From Sphingobacteriaceae bacterium (GTDB taxonomy: Bacteria > Bacteroidota > Bacteroidia > Sphingobacteriales > Sphingobacteriaceae), in NCBI GenBank assembly GCA_014380615.1, contig JACMJM010000026.1, positions 1 through 64,000 of the forward strand: a DNA stretch of 64,000 bases, written 5' to 3'. The position numbers and the translations under genes were made by a program. Below the pieces are notes generated by a model that was not told where the DNA came from, ran no database searches, and worked only from the letters and a program-made list of their open reading frames with translations. Numbering within the stretch: the stretch's first letter is position 1; each line of letters starts with the position of its first letter. Shown piece after piece: positions 26,682 through 36,681 of this stretch.

Positions 26682-26996
26682 ATGTTCGATAAATTATTAC
26701 AAGTTCAACAAAAAGCCGCTGAGGTAAAAAGTCGGCTCGATAAAGTTTCTGTTACCGGCGAAGCCGAAGGTGGGAAAATTAAAGTTACTTCTAACGGCAA
26801 TAAGCTAATCACTTCTATAGAAATCGCCCCCGAATTATTGTCTCCGGACGATAAAGAAGAGTTGGAAGAACTTCTGGCGGTGGCTATTAATAAAGCCTTA
26901 GAACAAGCAGAGAACGCCCATCAGTCAGAAATGCAGGCTATGAGCCAGGATATGCTCGGCGGATTAGGTGGTTTAGGCGATTTGCTTAAAGGTTAG
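26682..26996 (+). CDS. YbaB/EbfC nucleoid-associated protein
   Basis: The 104-residue dimeric DNA-binding protein of the YbaB/EbfC family starts MFDKLLQVQQKAAEVKSRL, a helix, followed by the beta-strands VTGEAEGGKIKVTSNGNKLI and a long C-terminal helix (DKEELEELLAVAINKALEQAE), ending in the Gly/Leu-rich tail GGLGGLGDLLKG typical of the family. In many bacteria it sits between dnaX and recR; here it is beside a response regulator instead, upstream of pdhA. Confidence 0.9.
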   Translation: MFDKLLQVQQKAAEVKSRLDKVSVTGEAEGGKIKVTSNGNKLITSIEIAPELLSPDDKEELEELLAVAINKALEQAENAHQSEMQAMSQDMLGGLGGLGDLLKG

Positions 26997-27143
26997 CCCG
27001 GATATTGGAGATACCGCTAAACTTTTTCCTGTTTTGCGGTAAGAAGCACATCTTATTCTTTTCAATTTCTAATAATCAGAGCAAATTACTCTGTTTGCTT
27101 CAAAAACAAACCAATTGATGTTCTTTTTCTTAGTATTTATGGT

Positions 27144-27151
27144 TAGATTTG
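27144..27151 (+). promoter_or_regulatory. pdhA -7 element
   Basis: TAGATTTG matches TAnnTTTG exactly, 25 bp before the pdhA ATG; no good -33 element is seen. Confidence 0.4.
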
Positions 27152-27176
27152 CCAGCCAAAAAGCACAATAACACGA

Positions 27177-28172
27177 ATGAGTTCAGTTCCAATTACCAAA
27201 GATACTTATCTGCAGTGGTACGAATCAATGCTGCTGTTTCGTAAGTTTGAAGAGAAAGCCGGCCAGCTTTACGGACAACAAAAAATCAGAGGATTTTGCC
27301 ATTTATATATTGGTCAGGAAGCAGTTCTTGCGGGCGCTATGTCTGTATTAACTCCTGATGACTCGATGATTACCACATACCGCGATCATGCTCATGCTTT
27401 AGCCAGAGGAATGTCGGCCAATGAAGTAATGGCCGAATTATACGGAAAAGCTACGGGCTGTTCTAAAGGGAAAGGCGGGTCTATGCACATGTTCAGCAAA
27501 GAGAAAAAATTCTTTGGAGGGCATGGCATTGTTGGTGCGCAAATTCCATTGGGTGCCGGTATTGCCTTTGCCGAACAATATCTGGGCACCAAAAATGTGA
27601 ACGTATGCTATATGGGTGATGGTGCTGTGCGCCAGGGTGCTTTGAATGAAACGTTCAATATGGCAATGCTTTGGAAATTGCCGGTAATTTTTATTTGTGA
27701 AAACAATGGTTATGCTATGGGTACTTCGGTGGCCCGTACAACCAATATGGTTGATATATATAAAATAGGTTTAGGTTTTGATATGCCTTGCGCCCCTGTT
27801 GATGGTATGGATCCGGTTGCTGTACATAATGCAATGGATGAAGCTGTACAGCGTGCCCGCAATGGCGAAGGACCAACTTTTCTTGAAATGCGTACTTACC
27901 GCTACAAAGGGCATTCAATGTCTGATCCGGCAAAATATCGTACAAAAGAAGAACTAGAAAGTTATAAAGCAAAAGATCCTATTGGAGTAGTTAAGCTTGC
28001 CATCGTGGAGAATAATTATGCCGATCAGGCCTGGTTTGATGAGATTGACGCAAAGGTGAAAGCCATAGTTGAAGAGTCGGTGAAGTTTGCCGAAGAATCT
28101 CCGTATCCTGAGCCGGGTGAGCTGTATAAAGATGTTTACATACAGGAGGATTACCCTTACATAACAAGCTAA
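27177..28172 (+). CDS. pdhA: Pyruvate dehydrogenase E1 component, alpha subunit
   Basis: The E1 alpha subunit of pyruvate dehydrogenase decarboxylates pyruvate with thiamine diphosphate. The 331-residue protein has the thiamine-binding motif GDGAVRQGALNETFNMAML ending in CENN (near residues 147-182), MHMFSKEKKFFGGHGIVGAQ near 103, and the regulatory-loop region RYKGHSMSDPAKYR near 243-256. The E2 gene follows 36 bp downstream, but the beta-subunit gene usually between them is not in this window, so E1 beta must be encoded elsewhere. I take the gene to be functional. Confidence 0.92.
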   Translation: MSSVPITKDTYLQWYESMLLFRKFEEKAGQLYGQQKIRGFCHLYIGQEAVLAGAMSVLTPDDSMITTYRDHAHALARGMSANEVMAELYGKATGCSKGKGGSMHMFSKEKKFFGGHGIVGAQIPLGAGIAFAEQYLGTKNVNVCYMGDGAVRQGALNETFNMAMLWKLPVIFICENNGYAMGTSVARTTNMVDIYKIGLGFDMPCAPVDGMDPVAVHNAMDEAVQRARNGEGPTFLEMRTYRYKGHSMSDPAKYRTKEELESYKAKDPIGVVKLAIVENNYADQAWFDEIDAKVKAIVEESVKFAEESPYPEPGELYKDVYIQEDYPYITS

Positions 28173-28208
28173 TATAATTGTTCTAAACAAAATTGAAAAA
28201 ATTAAACA

Positions 28209-29867
28209 ATGGCTGAAGTTGTTAGAATGCCTAAAATGAGCGATACCATGACAGAAGGTGTTATCGCAAAATGGCATAAAAAGGTTGGCGATAAAGTAAA
28301 TACCGGTGAGTTAATCGCCGAAGTAGAAACTGACAAAGCCACAATGGACTTTGAATCTTTCCAGGAAGGAACTTTATTATACATAGGCGCAGAAGAAGGT
28401 ACTGCTGCTCCTGTTGATTCTATAATTGCTGTGTTAGGAGCCGAAGGTGAAGACTATAAAGCTTTACTCGAAGGTGGCAACAAACCCGCATCAGAAGCTG
28501 CTAAACCAGAAGGAGAGTCGGCTAAAACAAATCAGCCTGCGGCAGCTGATAATTCCACTGATGAAGGCCCATCAATAAGTCCCGAATCTGTGGGAGCAAC
28601 TGTAATCCGCATGCCTCTTTTGAGTGATACCATGACCGAGGGTGTTATTGCGGAGTGGCACAAAAAAGTAGGCGACACGGTAAAAAGTGATGATACCCTT
28701 GCTGATGTGGAAACCGATAAAGCCACAATGGAAGTTACGGCATATGCCGAAGGTACTTTGTTATACATTGGTGTTGAGAAAGGTCAGGCGGCAAAAGTAA
28801 ATGATATTATAGCCATTGTTGGTAAAGCAGGAACAGATGTACAGCCTCTATTGAAAGGCGGAAAATCTGCTCCATCTACAGAAACTGAGAAAAAGGCTGA
28901 GACTGTAACTTCTTCAGAGTCGGCAAAATCTGATGAGTCAGCAGCAAAATCAACTGATTCTGACGCAAGAGTAAAAGCCTCTCCGCTTGCGAAGAAAATC
29001 GCCCAGGAAAAGGGAATCGATCTGTCGCAGGTTAAAGGAAGTGCCGAAGGCGGAAGAATTATTAAAAAAGACGTTGAGCAATTTACTCCAGCTGCTAAAT
29101 CCGCAGCACCGGCCGCTCAGCCATCTTCAGCACCGGCCGGAAAGCCAGAGGCGGTGCCAATCTCAATTCCTCAATACATAGGTGAAGAGAAGTTTAGTGA
29201 ACGACCGGTAACGCAAATGCGTAAAGCCATCGCACGGTCTTTATCTGATAGTTTATTTACTGCTCCGCATATTTTTGTAACAATGAGCATCGACATGGAT
29301 AGCGCTATTGCTGCCCGTGCCAAGATCAATGAATATGCTCCTGTTAAAATATCATTCAACGATTTGGTTGTAAAGGCAACCGCAATTGCATTGAAGCAGC
29401 ACCCTGCCATCAATTCTTCGTGGTTGGGCGATAAAATTCGAACAAACGAGCACGTCAATATCGGTGTGGCGGTAGCAGTTGATGAAGGTTTAGTTGTACC
29501 GGTTATCAAATTTGCTGATGGGAAGTCCTTAAGTCACATCTCTATGGAGGTTAAAGATTTTGCAGGAAAAGCGAAATCTAAAAAGCTTTTACCAACTGAT
29601 ATGCAAGGCTCAACATTCACGATATCAAATTTAGGAATGTTTGGTGTAGACGAATTTACTGCCATTATTAATCCCCCTAACGCAGCAATACTAGCGGTTA
29701 GTGGAATTCAGCAAGTTCCCGTTGTAAAGAATGGAGCAATTGTACCCGGAAACATAATGAAAGTTACGTTAAGCGGAGATCATCGTGTAGTTGACGGTGC
29801 TGTAGTTGCAGCATTTCTTCAAACATTAAAGGCTCTGCTTGAAGAACCAGTTAGATTGCTGGTTTAA
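28209..29867 (+). CDS. pdhC: Pyruvate dehydrogenase E2, dihydrolipoamide acetyltransferase
   Basis: The 552-residue E2 core transfers the acetyl group to CoA. Domains in order: lipoyl domain 1 (Lys43 in VETDKATMDF), an Ala/Pro/Ser linker, lipoyl domain 2 (Lys171 in VETDKATMEV), a second linker rich in Ser, Ala and Glu, an E3/E1-binding domain (VKASPLAKKIAQEKGIDLS near 256-274), an Ala/Pro linker, and the catalytic domain ending with DHRVVDGAVVAAFLQ (catalytic His and Asp). The two lipoyl domains are very alike at both protein and DNA level, implying internal duplication. A terminator follows. Confidence 0.94.
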   Translation: MAEVVRMPKMSDTMTEGVIAKWHKKVGDKVNTGELIAEVETDKATMDFESFQEGTLLYIGAEEGTAAPVDSIIAVLGAEGEDYKALLEGGNKPASEAAKPEGESAKTNQPAAADNSTDEGPSISPESVGATVIRMPLLSDTMTEGVIAEWHKKVGDTVKSDDTLADVETDKATMEVTAYAEGTLLYIGVEKGQAAKVNDIIAIVGKAGTDVQPLLKGGKSAPSTETEKKAETVTSSESAKSDESAAKSTDSDARVKASPLAKKIAQEKGIDLSQVKGSAEGGRIIKKDVEQFTPAAKSAAPAAQPSSAPAGKPEAVPISIPQYIGEEKFSERPVTQMRKAIARSLSDSLFTAPHIFVTMSIDMDSAIAARAKINEYAPVKISFNDLVVKATAIALKQHPAINSSWLGDKIRTNEHVNIGVAVAVDEGLVVPVIKFADGKSLSHISMEVKDFAGKAKSKKLLPTDMQGSTFTISNLGMFGVDEFTAIINPPNAAILAVSGIQQVPVVKNGAIVPGNIMKVTLSGDHRVVDGAVVAAFLQTLKALLEEPVRLLV

Positions 29868-29884
29868 GAATATATTTTTAACAA

Positions 29885-29917
29885 ACAACCCGACCCCAAC
29901 AGGCCGGGTTTTTTTGT
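29885..29917 (+). terminator. Terminator after pdhC
   Basis: AACCCG and CGGGTT, with an inner CC/GG pair, close a short loop and are followed by seven Ts, about 20 bp after the pdhC stop. Confidence 0.75.
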
Positions 29918-30044
29918 TAGGTGTTATAAGGGTTTTAGGAGGAATCGGCCGAGTTTGCAGACCTGGAAATTTTCTCTACTTTTATAAAATTGCAGTGATG
30001 ATGAGCTGTTTAAACGACCATCTAAGACTTATCTATTTTAAAAA

Positions 30045-31304
30045 ATGATCCGAGCACTTCTCAAAGCAGGTTCTACCTTGCTCACTATTTTTCTTGTCAA
30101 TTGCCTTTATGCTCAAGAAAATTATGTTCCCGGTTATATTATTGATCTCAAGGGCGATACGGTTAAAGGTTTTGTAGATTACCGAAATTGGGAAGTGAAT
30201 CCAAAAAGGCTTAACTTCAAGAATGATATGGGGGTACCAGATGTCTACTTTCCCACCAACATTATAGAATTTAAAGCCTTGGACGAAATCTATGTGGGTG
30301 CGATTGTGGAAGTTGAAATCAGCCCTTATGAAGACCGCTTTCTTTTAGAAGACCCTGTACCGAAGTTTAGAAGAGATACCGTGTTTTTGAACACCATGAT
30401 CAGAGGCAAAAAGTCGCTTTACTACTACAGGAGTATTAACGGAAGACATAACTTTTATACGGGGCAGTATCCAGCTTTTGAGCTCTTAGTCACCAAAAAA
30501 TATTTCAAAAAGGAAGATGGAAGGACTTTGATCGCCTATAATAAAAGATATATTGGCCAATTATCCCTTTATCTGAACGATTGTTCCGACCTCCAGCAGA
30601 TGATTAATACAACAACCTACACGCCGCCAAGCATGAGCAAGCTTTTTAAGCACTATTATAACTGCACCACGTATGCTCCGGCTTTTCATAAAGAAGTAGA
30701 AAACATCAAAACGGAAACGGGTGCCTTACTCGGAGCGTCACTTAGCTCCCTTAGATTTAAGGGTGCCGATTTGCCCTACCTTTCACAGGCCGATTTCACT
30801 GAGTCGGCAAGCGTGGCTGCAGGCCTGTTTTTCGACGCCATCCTGCCACGTAATCAGGGTAAATGGTCAATCCATAACGAACTTCTATTTACCAATTATA
30901 GTATCGATGGCATTTACACCGACTATTCTAACGAAAACTCTTTTACCATTACCAAGAGTAGATTTGCCTACTCCTATTTGAAAGTGTACAATATGTTGCG
31001 CTACAAATACCCGGTGGGAGGGATCTTTATGCATATAAACGGAGGTATCTCAAACGGCTATGCGCTTAAAGCGAAACAGGGTAAAACCGCCGACCGTACG
31101 TTTTATAGCACCCATGAAATCGGACAAAGTGCGGCACTAACACATGAAGGTCGTTATGAGTTTGGTTATACTGCAGGTTTAGGTTTTAAACGCGGGTGCT
31201 ACACCCTTGACCTTCGCGCCGAATCAGGAACGGGCATGTCGCAAATCCCCAATACGCAGTCGGTTTCGACGAGGTATTTTTGTTTGTTAGGGTATGGGTT
31301 TTGA
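30045..31304 (+). CDS. Exported protein, predicted outer-membrane barrel in the C-terminal half
   Basis: The 419-residue protein has a signal peptide (about residues 1-25, ending LYAQ). The N-terminal half (YVPGYIIDLKGDTVKGFVDYRNW, near 26-48) resembles a type of Bacteroidota exported protein that I know only as hypothetical. The second half has alternating beta-strands (KWSIHNELLFTNYSI, RYEFGYTAGLGFKRG, CYTLDLRAESG) and ends with an aromatic residue (LLGYGF), suggesting an outer-membrane barrel. No catalytic motif is seen. It lies between the pdh terminator and an IS3 relic. Confidence 0.7.
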   Translation: MIRALLKAGSTLLTIFLVNCLYAQENYVPGYIIDLKGDTVKGFVDYRNWEVNPKRLNFKNDMGVPDVYFPTNIIEFKALDEIYVGAIVEVEISPYEDRFLLEDPVPKFRRDTVFLNTMIRGKKSLYYYRSINGRHNFYTGQYPAFELLVTKKYFKKEDGRTLIAYNKRYIGQLSLYLNDCSDLQQMINTTTYTPPSMSKLFKHYYNCTTYAPAFHKEVENIKTETGALLGASLSSLRFKGADLPYLSQADFTESASVAAGLFFDAILPRNQGKWSIHNELLFTNYSIDGIYTDYSNENSFTITKSRFAYSYLKVYNMLRYKYPVGGIFMHINGGISNGYALKAKQGKTADRTFYSTHEIGQSAALTHEGRYEFGYTAGLGFKRGCYTLDLRAESGTGMSQIPNTQSVSTRYFCLLGYGF

Positions 31305-31512
31305 AATATATAACCTTAGTGTCTTTTCACAACCTCTTTGCAGCATAAAACGGCGAACTACAATGTAAGTATTCGAAAATACCTAAATATAGATAAGGAA
31401 GCTCTACTGTGCTTAGTACTTCGCTCTGGAAGAAGAAGGCTTTCTCTCCTTGGTCCTCTCCCTTGGTGTCTCAACAGTCCAGCCAATTATTCATTATCGA
31501 CAAATTAGTTAA

Positions 31513-31794
31513 ACTTATAGTTCTCAATCTTGCAGAATAGTCTGTGAAGACACAGGCCAAGGGTAAGGATAACGCAGTGATGGAGAATTTCTTCGGGATA
31601 TTAAAATCTGAGCTGTTTTATACTAAGAAATATACCTCAGTTGAAGAACTTGAAATCGATATTAAAGACTATATAAACTATTATAATAACTACAGAATAA
31701 AACTCAAACTAAACCGAAAGAGCCCAGTGAAATACCGGGCTCTTGTCGATTAACATTTTTAAACTAAGTTTGTCTAAACTTTTGGGGTCACTTC
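31513..31794 (+). mobile_element. Relic of an IS3-family (IS150-like) element, 3' end only
   Basis: The last 69 codons of an IS3-type transposase (31544-31753) survive: KGKDNAVMENFFGILKSELF carrying the last Glu of the DDE triad, then YYNNYRIKLKLNRKSPVKYR. After the stop, TCTAAACTTTTGGGGTCACTTCA-type sequence (31772-31794) matches the end expected for this group. Weak similarity extends a little upstream with a stop codon in frame (NLAE*SVKTQAK). The left end and most of the gene are gone, so it is immobile. It lies 39 bp downstream of the infB stop. Confidence 0.8.
31544..31753 (+). pseudogene. IS3-family transposase, C-terminal remnant
   Basis: This open stretch of 69 codons starts with GTG and encodes the end of the integrase core (ENFFGILKSEL to SPVKYRALVD). 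A functional protein would need about 200 more residues upstream, including the first two Asp of the DDE triad, which are absent. It is included as the coding part of the relic above. Confidence 0.8.
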
Positions 31795-31833
31795 ATTTAT
31801 AGGCACCGCTTCTCTTTAAGATTTTATGTTTTA

Positions 31834-34833
31834 TTAAAGCTTTCTCTTTACTTCTACCTGTTCGTAAGCTTCAACGATATCACCTTCTTTAATATCATTG
31901 AAGTTTTGAATGTTCAAACCGCACTCGTAACCTTTTAAAACTTCTTTTACGTCGTCTTTGAAACGTTTTAAGGATGCAAGCTCGCCGGTGTAAACAACTA
32001 CACCATCGCGAATGATACGTATTTTACTGTTCCGGTTTATCTTACCGTCAAGTACCATACAGCCTGCGATTGTACCAACTTTGCTGATTTTGAATGTCTC
32101 ACGAATTTCGACGTTCGCGATGATTTGCTCTTCAAATTCAGGAGCAAGCATACCTTCCATAGCCGCCTTCACTTCGTTTATAGCATCGTAAATAATTGAA
32201 TATAAACGGATGTCTATTTCTTCCTGTTCGGCAAGTTTACGTGCGCCGCTTGATGGACGTACCTGGAAACCTATGATGATAGCATCAGAAGCAGAAGCTA
32301 GCAATACGTCTGATTCAGAGATCTGACCTACCGATTTATGGATGATATTAATCTGGATTTGTTCTGTAGAAAGTTTCAATAATGAATCAGAAAGTGCTTC
32401 AATTGAACCATCAACATCACCTTTAACAATGATATTAAGTTCCTTAAAGTTACCTATCGCCAAACGACGTCCGATTTCATCAAGTGTGATATGTTTTTGC
32501 GTACGCAGGCCTTGCTCGCGTTGTAATTGTAATCGTTTGTTGGCAATTTCTCTTGCTTCAACCTCACTGGCAAGCGCGTTAAATTTATCACCCGCAGTAG
32601 GCGCGCCCTGCATACCGAGAACCTGTACAGGCGTAGAAGGGCCCGCTTTATCAACTTTCTGACCCCGCTCGTTAGTAAGGGCTTTTACTTTACCGCTAAA
32701 GCTACCGGCAAGAATCGGGTCTCCTACACGAAGTGTTCCGGCCTGGATCAAAACGGTAGTTACAATACCGCGTCCTTTATCAAGTGCGGCTTCAATAACA
32801 GTACCCGTAGCACGCTTATTAGGATTCGCTTTTAATTCTAAAAGCTCGGCCTCCAACAAAACTTTTTCAAGTAATAAATCAACTCCCATCCCTGTTTTAC
32901 CAGAGATTTCCTGTGATTGATATTTTCCGCCCCAGTCTTCTACCAAAATATTCATAGCAGAAAGTTGCTCACGGATTTTATCGGAGTTAGCACCAGGTTT
33001 ATCTACTTTACTGAAAGCAAATACAATAGGCACACCAGCCGCTTGGGCGTGATTAATAGCCTCGCGTGTTTGAGGCATTACGCTATCATCAGCCGCAATT
33101 ACAATAATCGCGATATCAGTAACTTTCGCACCACGGGCACGCATCGCGGTAAACGCTTCGTGGCCGGGTGTATCTAAAAATGTTATTTTTCTGTTGTCCT
33201 CGAGTGTTACTTCGTATGCGCCGATGTGCTGGGTTATACCACCCGCTTCACCGCCGAGTACGTTAGTTTTACGAACAAAATCTAATAAAGATGTTTTACC
33301 ATGATCTACGTGTCCCATTACGGTTACAATAGGCGCACGAGGGATTAAATCATCTTCATTATCTTCCTGCTCTAAGCTGGCTTCTTCATCTTCCGGTTTA
33401 ACGAATTCAATATTGTAACCAAATTCATCGGCAACAATAGTTAATGTCTCGGCGTCTAAACGCTGATTGATCGAAACGAACATGCCCAGGCTCATACAGG
33501 TAGATATAACCTGCGTTACCGGAACGTCCATCATGCTTGCCAATTCGTTTGCGGTTACAAACTCGGTAGTTTTAAGCACTTTGGATTGCAATTCGTTTTC
33601 CAATGCCGCATCTTCCGCAGATTGAGCCACATCATCCCGTTTTTGACGACGGAATTTAGCACGTTGTGCGAACTTGCCGGATTTTCCGGCACCGCTTAAA
33701 CGTGCAAGTGTTGCTTTGATCTGATCTTGTATTTCTTTTTCTGATGGTTCTTCTTTCGAGCCGCTTGCGGCACGTTCACCCATCTGTTGTTTCCGTCCTC
33801 TAAAATCAGGGCGGCCAGGATGCTGTGATTTATTTTCGGTTCCGGGGGCTCCAGGTGCCGGACGGCTACCCGGTTGACCGGGATTGGTAGGCCGTGGAGC
33901 AGATTGGCCCTGGCCAAATTGTCCTTGAGGAGCCTGGCCCGGCAGGCCGCCACCTTCTTTACGTTTACGTTTGCGTTTATGATCGTTCCCGGCCACATTC
34001 GAAGAAGACGCCACTGGCTGATCTTTTCGACGGCTTGATTGTTGAGAAGACAAATCGATTTTACCAATCACATTCGGTCCGCTAAGGCGCTGTGCCTTCG
34101 CACGAATTACATCATCTCCCTCTTCTTCAGGTTCGGCAACAGGCTCTGGAGCCGCAGGCGGAGCTGCTTCTACCACCGGACTTGGACTTACTGGTTCTGG
34201 TTCTGATACGGCTTTTGGTTCTTCAACAACCACTTTCGCTTCAACCGCAGGCTCGGGTTTAATTTCAGGTTTAACCTCTTCCACAACAGGCTCCTGCTTT
34301 ATTTCGGGCAGAGGCTCAGGTTTAGGCTCGGGTATTGGTGCAGGTACGACTTCAGGTATTTGAGGTTTTTCTTCTTCTTTAGCTTCAGCACGTCCCTTAT
34401 TATTAAGGGCGTCTAAATCTATTTTGCCTACAACTTTAACTCCCGGTAATGAGCTTTCTTCCGGCTGCTCTATAGGTTCGGGGGCGGGTTTAGGTTTTTC
34501 GGAAGGCGGGGGAGTAAAAGATCCGGTATTTTTAATCAATATTTCTTCGTGTTCGAAGTCACTTCCACGACGATTTTCTTGTCTTTCTGGTGCAGAAGGC
34601 GGTACGTCATCGCGACGAATCTTCCCGATAACTATCTGCCTCGCTTCTTCCCTTACGATTTTATCGCCCTGGTAGTCTTTCAAAAGAGCTTCGTACATCT
34701 CCTCGGTGAGCTTCGTATTCGGCTTAGGTTCTACCTTATAGCCTTTTTTTGTTAAAGACTCTACCGCGGTCGACAAGCCGATATTCAGCTCTTTCGCAGC
34801 TTTTAGTAAGTTTATGCTTTTACCTTCTGACAT
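31834..34833 (-). CDS. infB: Translation initiation factor IF-2
   Basis: The GTPase brings initiator tRNA to the ribosome. The 999-residue protein has an N-terminal winged-helix-like segment ([19 protein letters not shown]), a very long Pro/Glu/Val-rich linker (about residues 100-330), a basic segment, then a second IF2-N domain and the G domain from about residue 500. GTPase motifs: GHVDHGKT from Gly507, DTPGHEAF, and the G4 box which here is SKVD with Ser608 instead of the usual Asn. The C-terminal domains are complete. Third gene of the rimP-nusA-infB operon, with an additional -7 box in the gap. Confidence 0.96.
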   Translation of the reverse strand: MSEGKSINLLKAAKELNIGLSTAVESLTKKGYKVEPKPNTKLTEEMYEALLKDYQGDKIVREEARQIVIGKIRRDDVPPSAPERQENRRGSDFEHEEILIKNTGSFTPPPSEKPKPAPEPIEQPEESSLPGVKVVGKIDLDALNNKGRAEAKEEEKPQIPEVVPAPIPEPKPEPLPEIKQEPVVEEVKPEIKPEPAVEAKVVVEEPKAVSEPEPVSPSPVVEAAPPAAPEPVAEPEEEGDDVIRAKAQRLSGPNVIGKIDLSSQQSSRRKDQPVASSSNVAGNDHKRKRKRKEGGGLPGQAPQGQFGQGQSAPRPTNPGQPGSRPAPGAPGTENKSQHPGRPDFRGRKQQMGERAASGSKEEPSEKEIQDQIKATLARLSGAGKSGKFAQRAKFRRQKRDDVAQSAEDAALENELQSKVLKTTEFVTANELASMMDVPVTQVISTCMSLGMFVSINQRLDAETLTIVADEFGYNIEFVKPEDEEASLEQEDNEDDLIPRAPIVTVMGHVDHGKTSLLDFVRKTNVLGGEAGGITQHIGAYEVTLEDNRKITFLDTPGHEAFTAMRARGAKVTDIAIIVIAADDSVMPQTREAINHAQAAGVPIVFAFSKVDKPGANSDKIREQLSAMNILVEDWGGKYQSQEISGKTGMGVDLLLEKVLLEAELLELKANPNKRATGTVIEAALDKGRGIVTTVLIQAGTLRVGDPILAGSFSGKVKALTNERGQKVDKAGPSTPVQVLGMQGAPTAGDKFNALASEVEAREIANKRLQLQREQGLRTQKHITLDEIGRRLAIGNFKELNIIVKGDVDGSIEALSDSLLKLSTEQIQINIIHKSVGQISESDVLLASASDAIIIGFQVRPSSGARKLAEQEEIDIRLYSIIYDAINEVKAAMEGMLAPEFEEQIIANVEIRETFKISKVGTIAGCMVLDGKINRNSKIRIIRDGVVVYTGELASLKRFKDDVKEVLKGYECGLNIQNFNDIKEGDIVEAYEQVEVKRKL

Positions 34834-34863
34834 TAAAAAAAATTACCTCTTAAAAAATTTGTA

Positions 34864-34871
34864 CAAAAGTA
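34864..34871 (-). promoter_or_regulatory. Internal -7 element before infB
   Basis: TACTTTTG on the minus strand matches TAnnTTTG exactly, 30 bp upstream of the infB ATG in the nusA-infB gap. It may give infB its own transcript within the operon. Confidence 0.4.
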
Positions 34872-34914
34872 CGTTTTTATATTGTTATTGAACAGTTAAA
34901 CCTGTCAAAAGTAT

Positions 34915-36150
34915 TTACTCAAACTCTGCACGAAGTATTGCCATTACTTCTTTTACCGTGCTTTCTTCCAAATCAGTACGTCTTACTAACTCGTCAACCG
35001 ACAACTCGATAACAGATTTTGCGGTGTCTAAACCAATTCTTTTAAACTCATCAATAATCCAACCCTCAATTTCGTCTGAGAATTCTTCCAGATCAACATC
35101 TTCATCATCAACATCAGATTCTCTGTAAACATCAATCTCATATCCGGTTAGTTTACCGGCAAGCTTGATATTATGTCCGCCACGGCCTATGGCTAGCGAA
35201 ACCTGATCGGGTTTTAGATAAACCGCAGCTCGCTTATCTTCATCATCCAATTTAATGGTAGTGATTTTAGCCGGACTTAAAGCTCGCTGAATATATAATG
35301 AATTGTTATTGGTGTAATTGATAACATCAATGTTTTCGTTTTTCAATTCACGAACAATACCGTGAATACGCGAGCCTTTCATCCCTACGCAGGCACCGAC
35401 CGGATCAATCCTGTCGTCGTAAGATTCAACAGCTACTTTCGCACGCTCACCTGGTTCACGAACGATTTTTTTGATAGTAATCAACCCATCAAAAATTTCC
35501 GGTACTTCCATTTCAAAAAGACGCTGTAAAAACTCAGGAGCCGTTCTTGAAATAATAATTTTAGGGTTACTGTTTATCATCTCAACTTTTGAGATTACAG
35601 CACGTAATGAATCGCCTTTTTTGAAATAATCTGCCGGGATTTGGTCGGTTTTAGGCATAATTAATTCGTTGCCCTCATCATCCAATACCAAAGTCTCCTT
35701 TTTCCAAACCTGGTAAACTTCTCCGGTTATAATTTCGCCTACACGGTCTTTATATTTTTTAAAGATCTCGTCTTTCTCAAGCTCAAGAATTTTTGATACC
35801 AATGTTTGACGGGCGGCGAGAATGGCACGGCGGCCAAAGCTTTCCAGTGTTATCTGCTCTATAAAGTCATCGCCAACTTCCAGATCCGGATCGATTTTGT
35901 GAACATCAGCAAGCTCTATCTCTAAGTCATCGTCTTCCGAAAAACCGTCTTCCATAACTGTTCTTGTGCGCCAGATTTCCAAATCTCCGTTATCAGGATT
36001 CACAATTACGTCGCAGTTTTCATCAGTTCCGTATTTTTTACGAATCATGCTGCGAAATACTTCTTCCAGAACACTAATAACCGTTGGCCTGTCAATGTTT
36101 TTGAAATCTTTGAATTCCTGAAAGGAATCGATCAAATTAATATTGCTCAT
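34915..36150 (-). CDS. nusA: Transcription termination/antitermination protein NusA
   Basis: NusA binds RNA polymerase and RNA and tunes pausing, termination and antitermination. The 411-residue protein has the N-terminal polymerase-binding domain (residues 1-130, very acidic), S1 domain (VGEIITGEVYQVWKKE near 141), two KH domains (VGACVGMKGSRIHGIVREL near 252 and SLAIGRGGHNIKLAGKLTG near 317) and a C-terminal acidic helical region. It lacks the second C-terminal repeat of enterobacterial NusA, as is usual outside that group. It starts three bases after rimP stops; the operon leader hairpin may be its own target. Confidence 0.95.
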   Translation of the reverse strand: MSNINLIDSFQEFKDFKNIDRPTVISVLEEVFRSMIRKKYGTDENCDVIVNPDNGDLEIWRTRTVMEDGFSEDDDLEIELADVHKIDPDLEVGDDFIEQITLESFGRRAILAARQTLVSKILELEKDEIFKKYKDRVGEIITGEVYQVWKKETLVLDDEGNELIMPKTDQIPADYFKKGDSLRAVISKVEMINSNPKIIISRTAPEFLQRLFEMEVPEIFDGLITIKKIVREPGERAKVAVESYDDRIDPVGACVGMKGSRIHGIVRELKNENIDVINYTNNNSLYIQRALSPAKITTIKLDDEDKRAAVYLKPDQVSLAIGRGGHNIKLAGKLTGYEIDVYRESDVDDEDVDLEEFSDEIEGWIIDEFKRIGLDTAKSVIELSVDELVRRTDLEESTVKEVMAILRAEFE

Positions 36151-36153
36151 TTT

Positions 36154-36618
36154 CTACTTAAATGAAATTAAAACCTTTGTTTCTGTTATCTCAGTAAAGG
36201 GGATAAAGCTTGCTCTAAGTTCGGCTTTTTTTCCTTTCTCCTTTATCATTTCTTCTATCGTAAGCCCTTCATCATTAAAGCTTAAAAGCTTTCCCTCGCT
36301 GGGTTTTGATTCAGACAGCTTAATGGTAACGCTGCGGCCTATATTTTTCTCATACTGACGCTGAAGCGTTAAGGGTGTATCGAGTCCCGGCGACGAAACT
36401 TCGAGGTTATAAGCCTCTTCTATTACGTTTTCCTCTTCTAAATGATATCCCACATGGCGGCTTATCGCTGCGCAATCGCCAACTGCAATTCCATTATCTC
36501 CATCAACCAGGATAATAAGTTTCCCGTTAGGGTGCATCTTAACATTAACCAAAAACAAGTCTGGCCTGTCGGCAATCTTTTCTTCAACCAAATCCGTTAC
36601 CCGTTGCTCAATATTCAT
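36154..36618 (-). CDS. rimP: Ribosome maturation factor RimP
   Basis: The 154-residue protein helps assemble the 30S subunit. Family features: LVNVKMHPNGKLIILVDGDNGI near residue 23-44, then CAAISRHVGYHLEEENVIEEAYNLEVSSPGLDTPL near 48-82, matching the RimP N-terminal domain with its SSPGLD motif, followed by an SH3-like C-terminal domain. It is the first gene of the rimP-nusA-infB operon, the usual bacterial order. Transcription would start about 55 nt upstream, right before a strong hairpin. Confidence 0.93.
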   Translation of the reverse strand: MNIEQRVTDLVEEKIADRPDLFLVNVKMHPNGKLIILVDGDNGIAVGDCAAISRHVGYHLEEENVIEEAYNLEVSSPGLDTPLTLQRQYEKNIGRSVTIKLSESKPSEGKLLSFNDEGLTIEEMIKEKGKKAELRASFIPFTEITETKVLISFK

Positions 36619-36645
36619 TTTAACAATACAAAAAGTAGGTAAAAT

Positions 36646-36673
36646 AAAAGAGGGGACACACGTCCCCTCTTTT
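36646..36673 (-). promoter_or_regulatory. Leader hairpin of the rimP-nusA-infB operon
   Basis: AAAAGAGGGGAC and GTCCCCTCTTTT form a perfect 12-bp stem with a four-base loop. On the minus strand the descending arm ends in TTTT followed by ATTTTA, so it has the form of an intrinsic terminator. It begins only a few bases after the predicted start site and ends 27 bp before the rimP ATG. The genes on its two sides diverge, so there is no upstream gene for it to terminate. Confidence 0.7.
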
Positions 36674-36681
36674 CAGATGCA

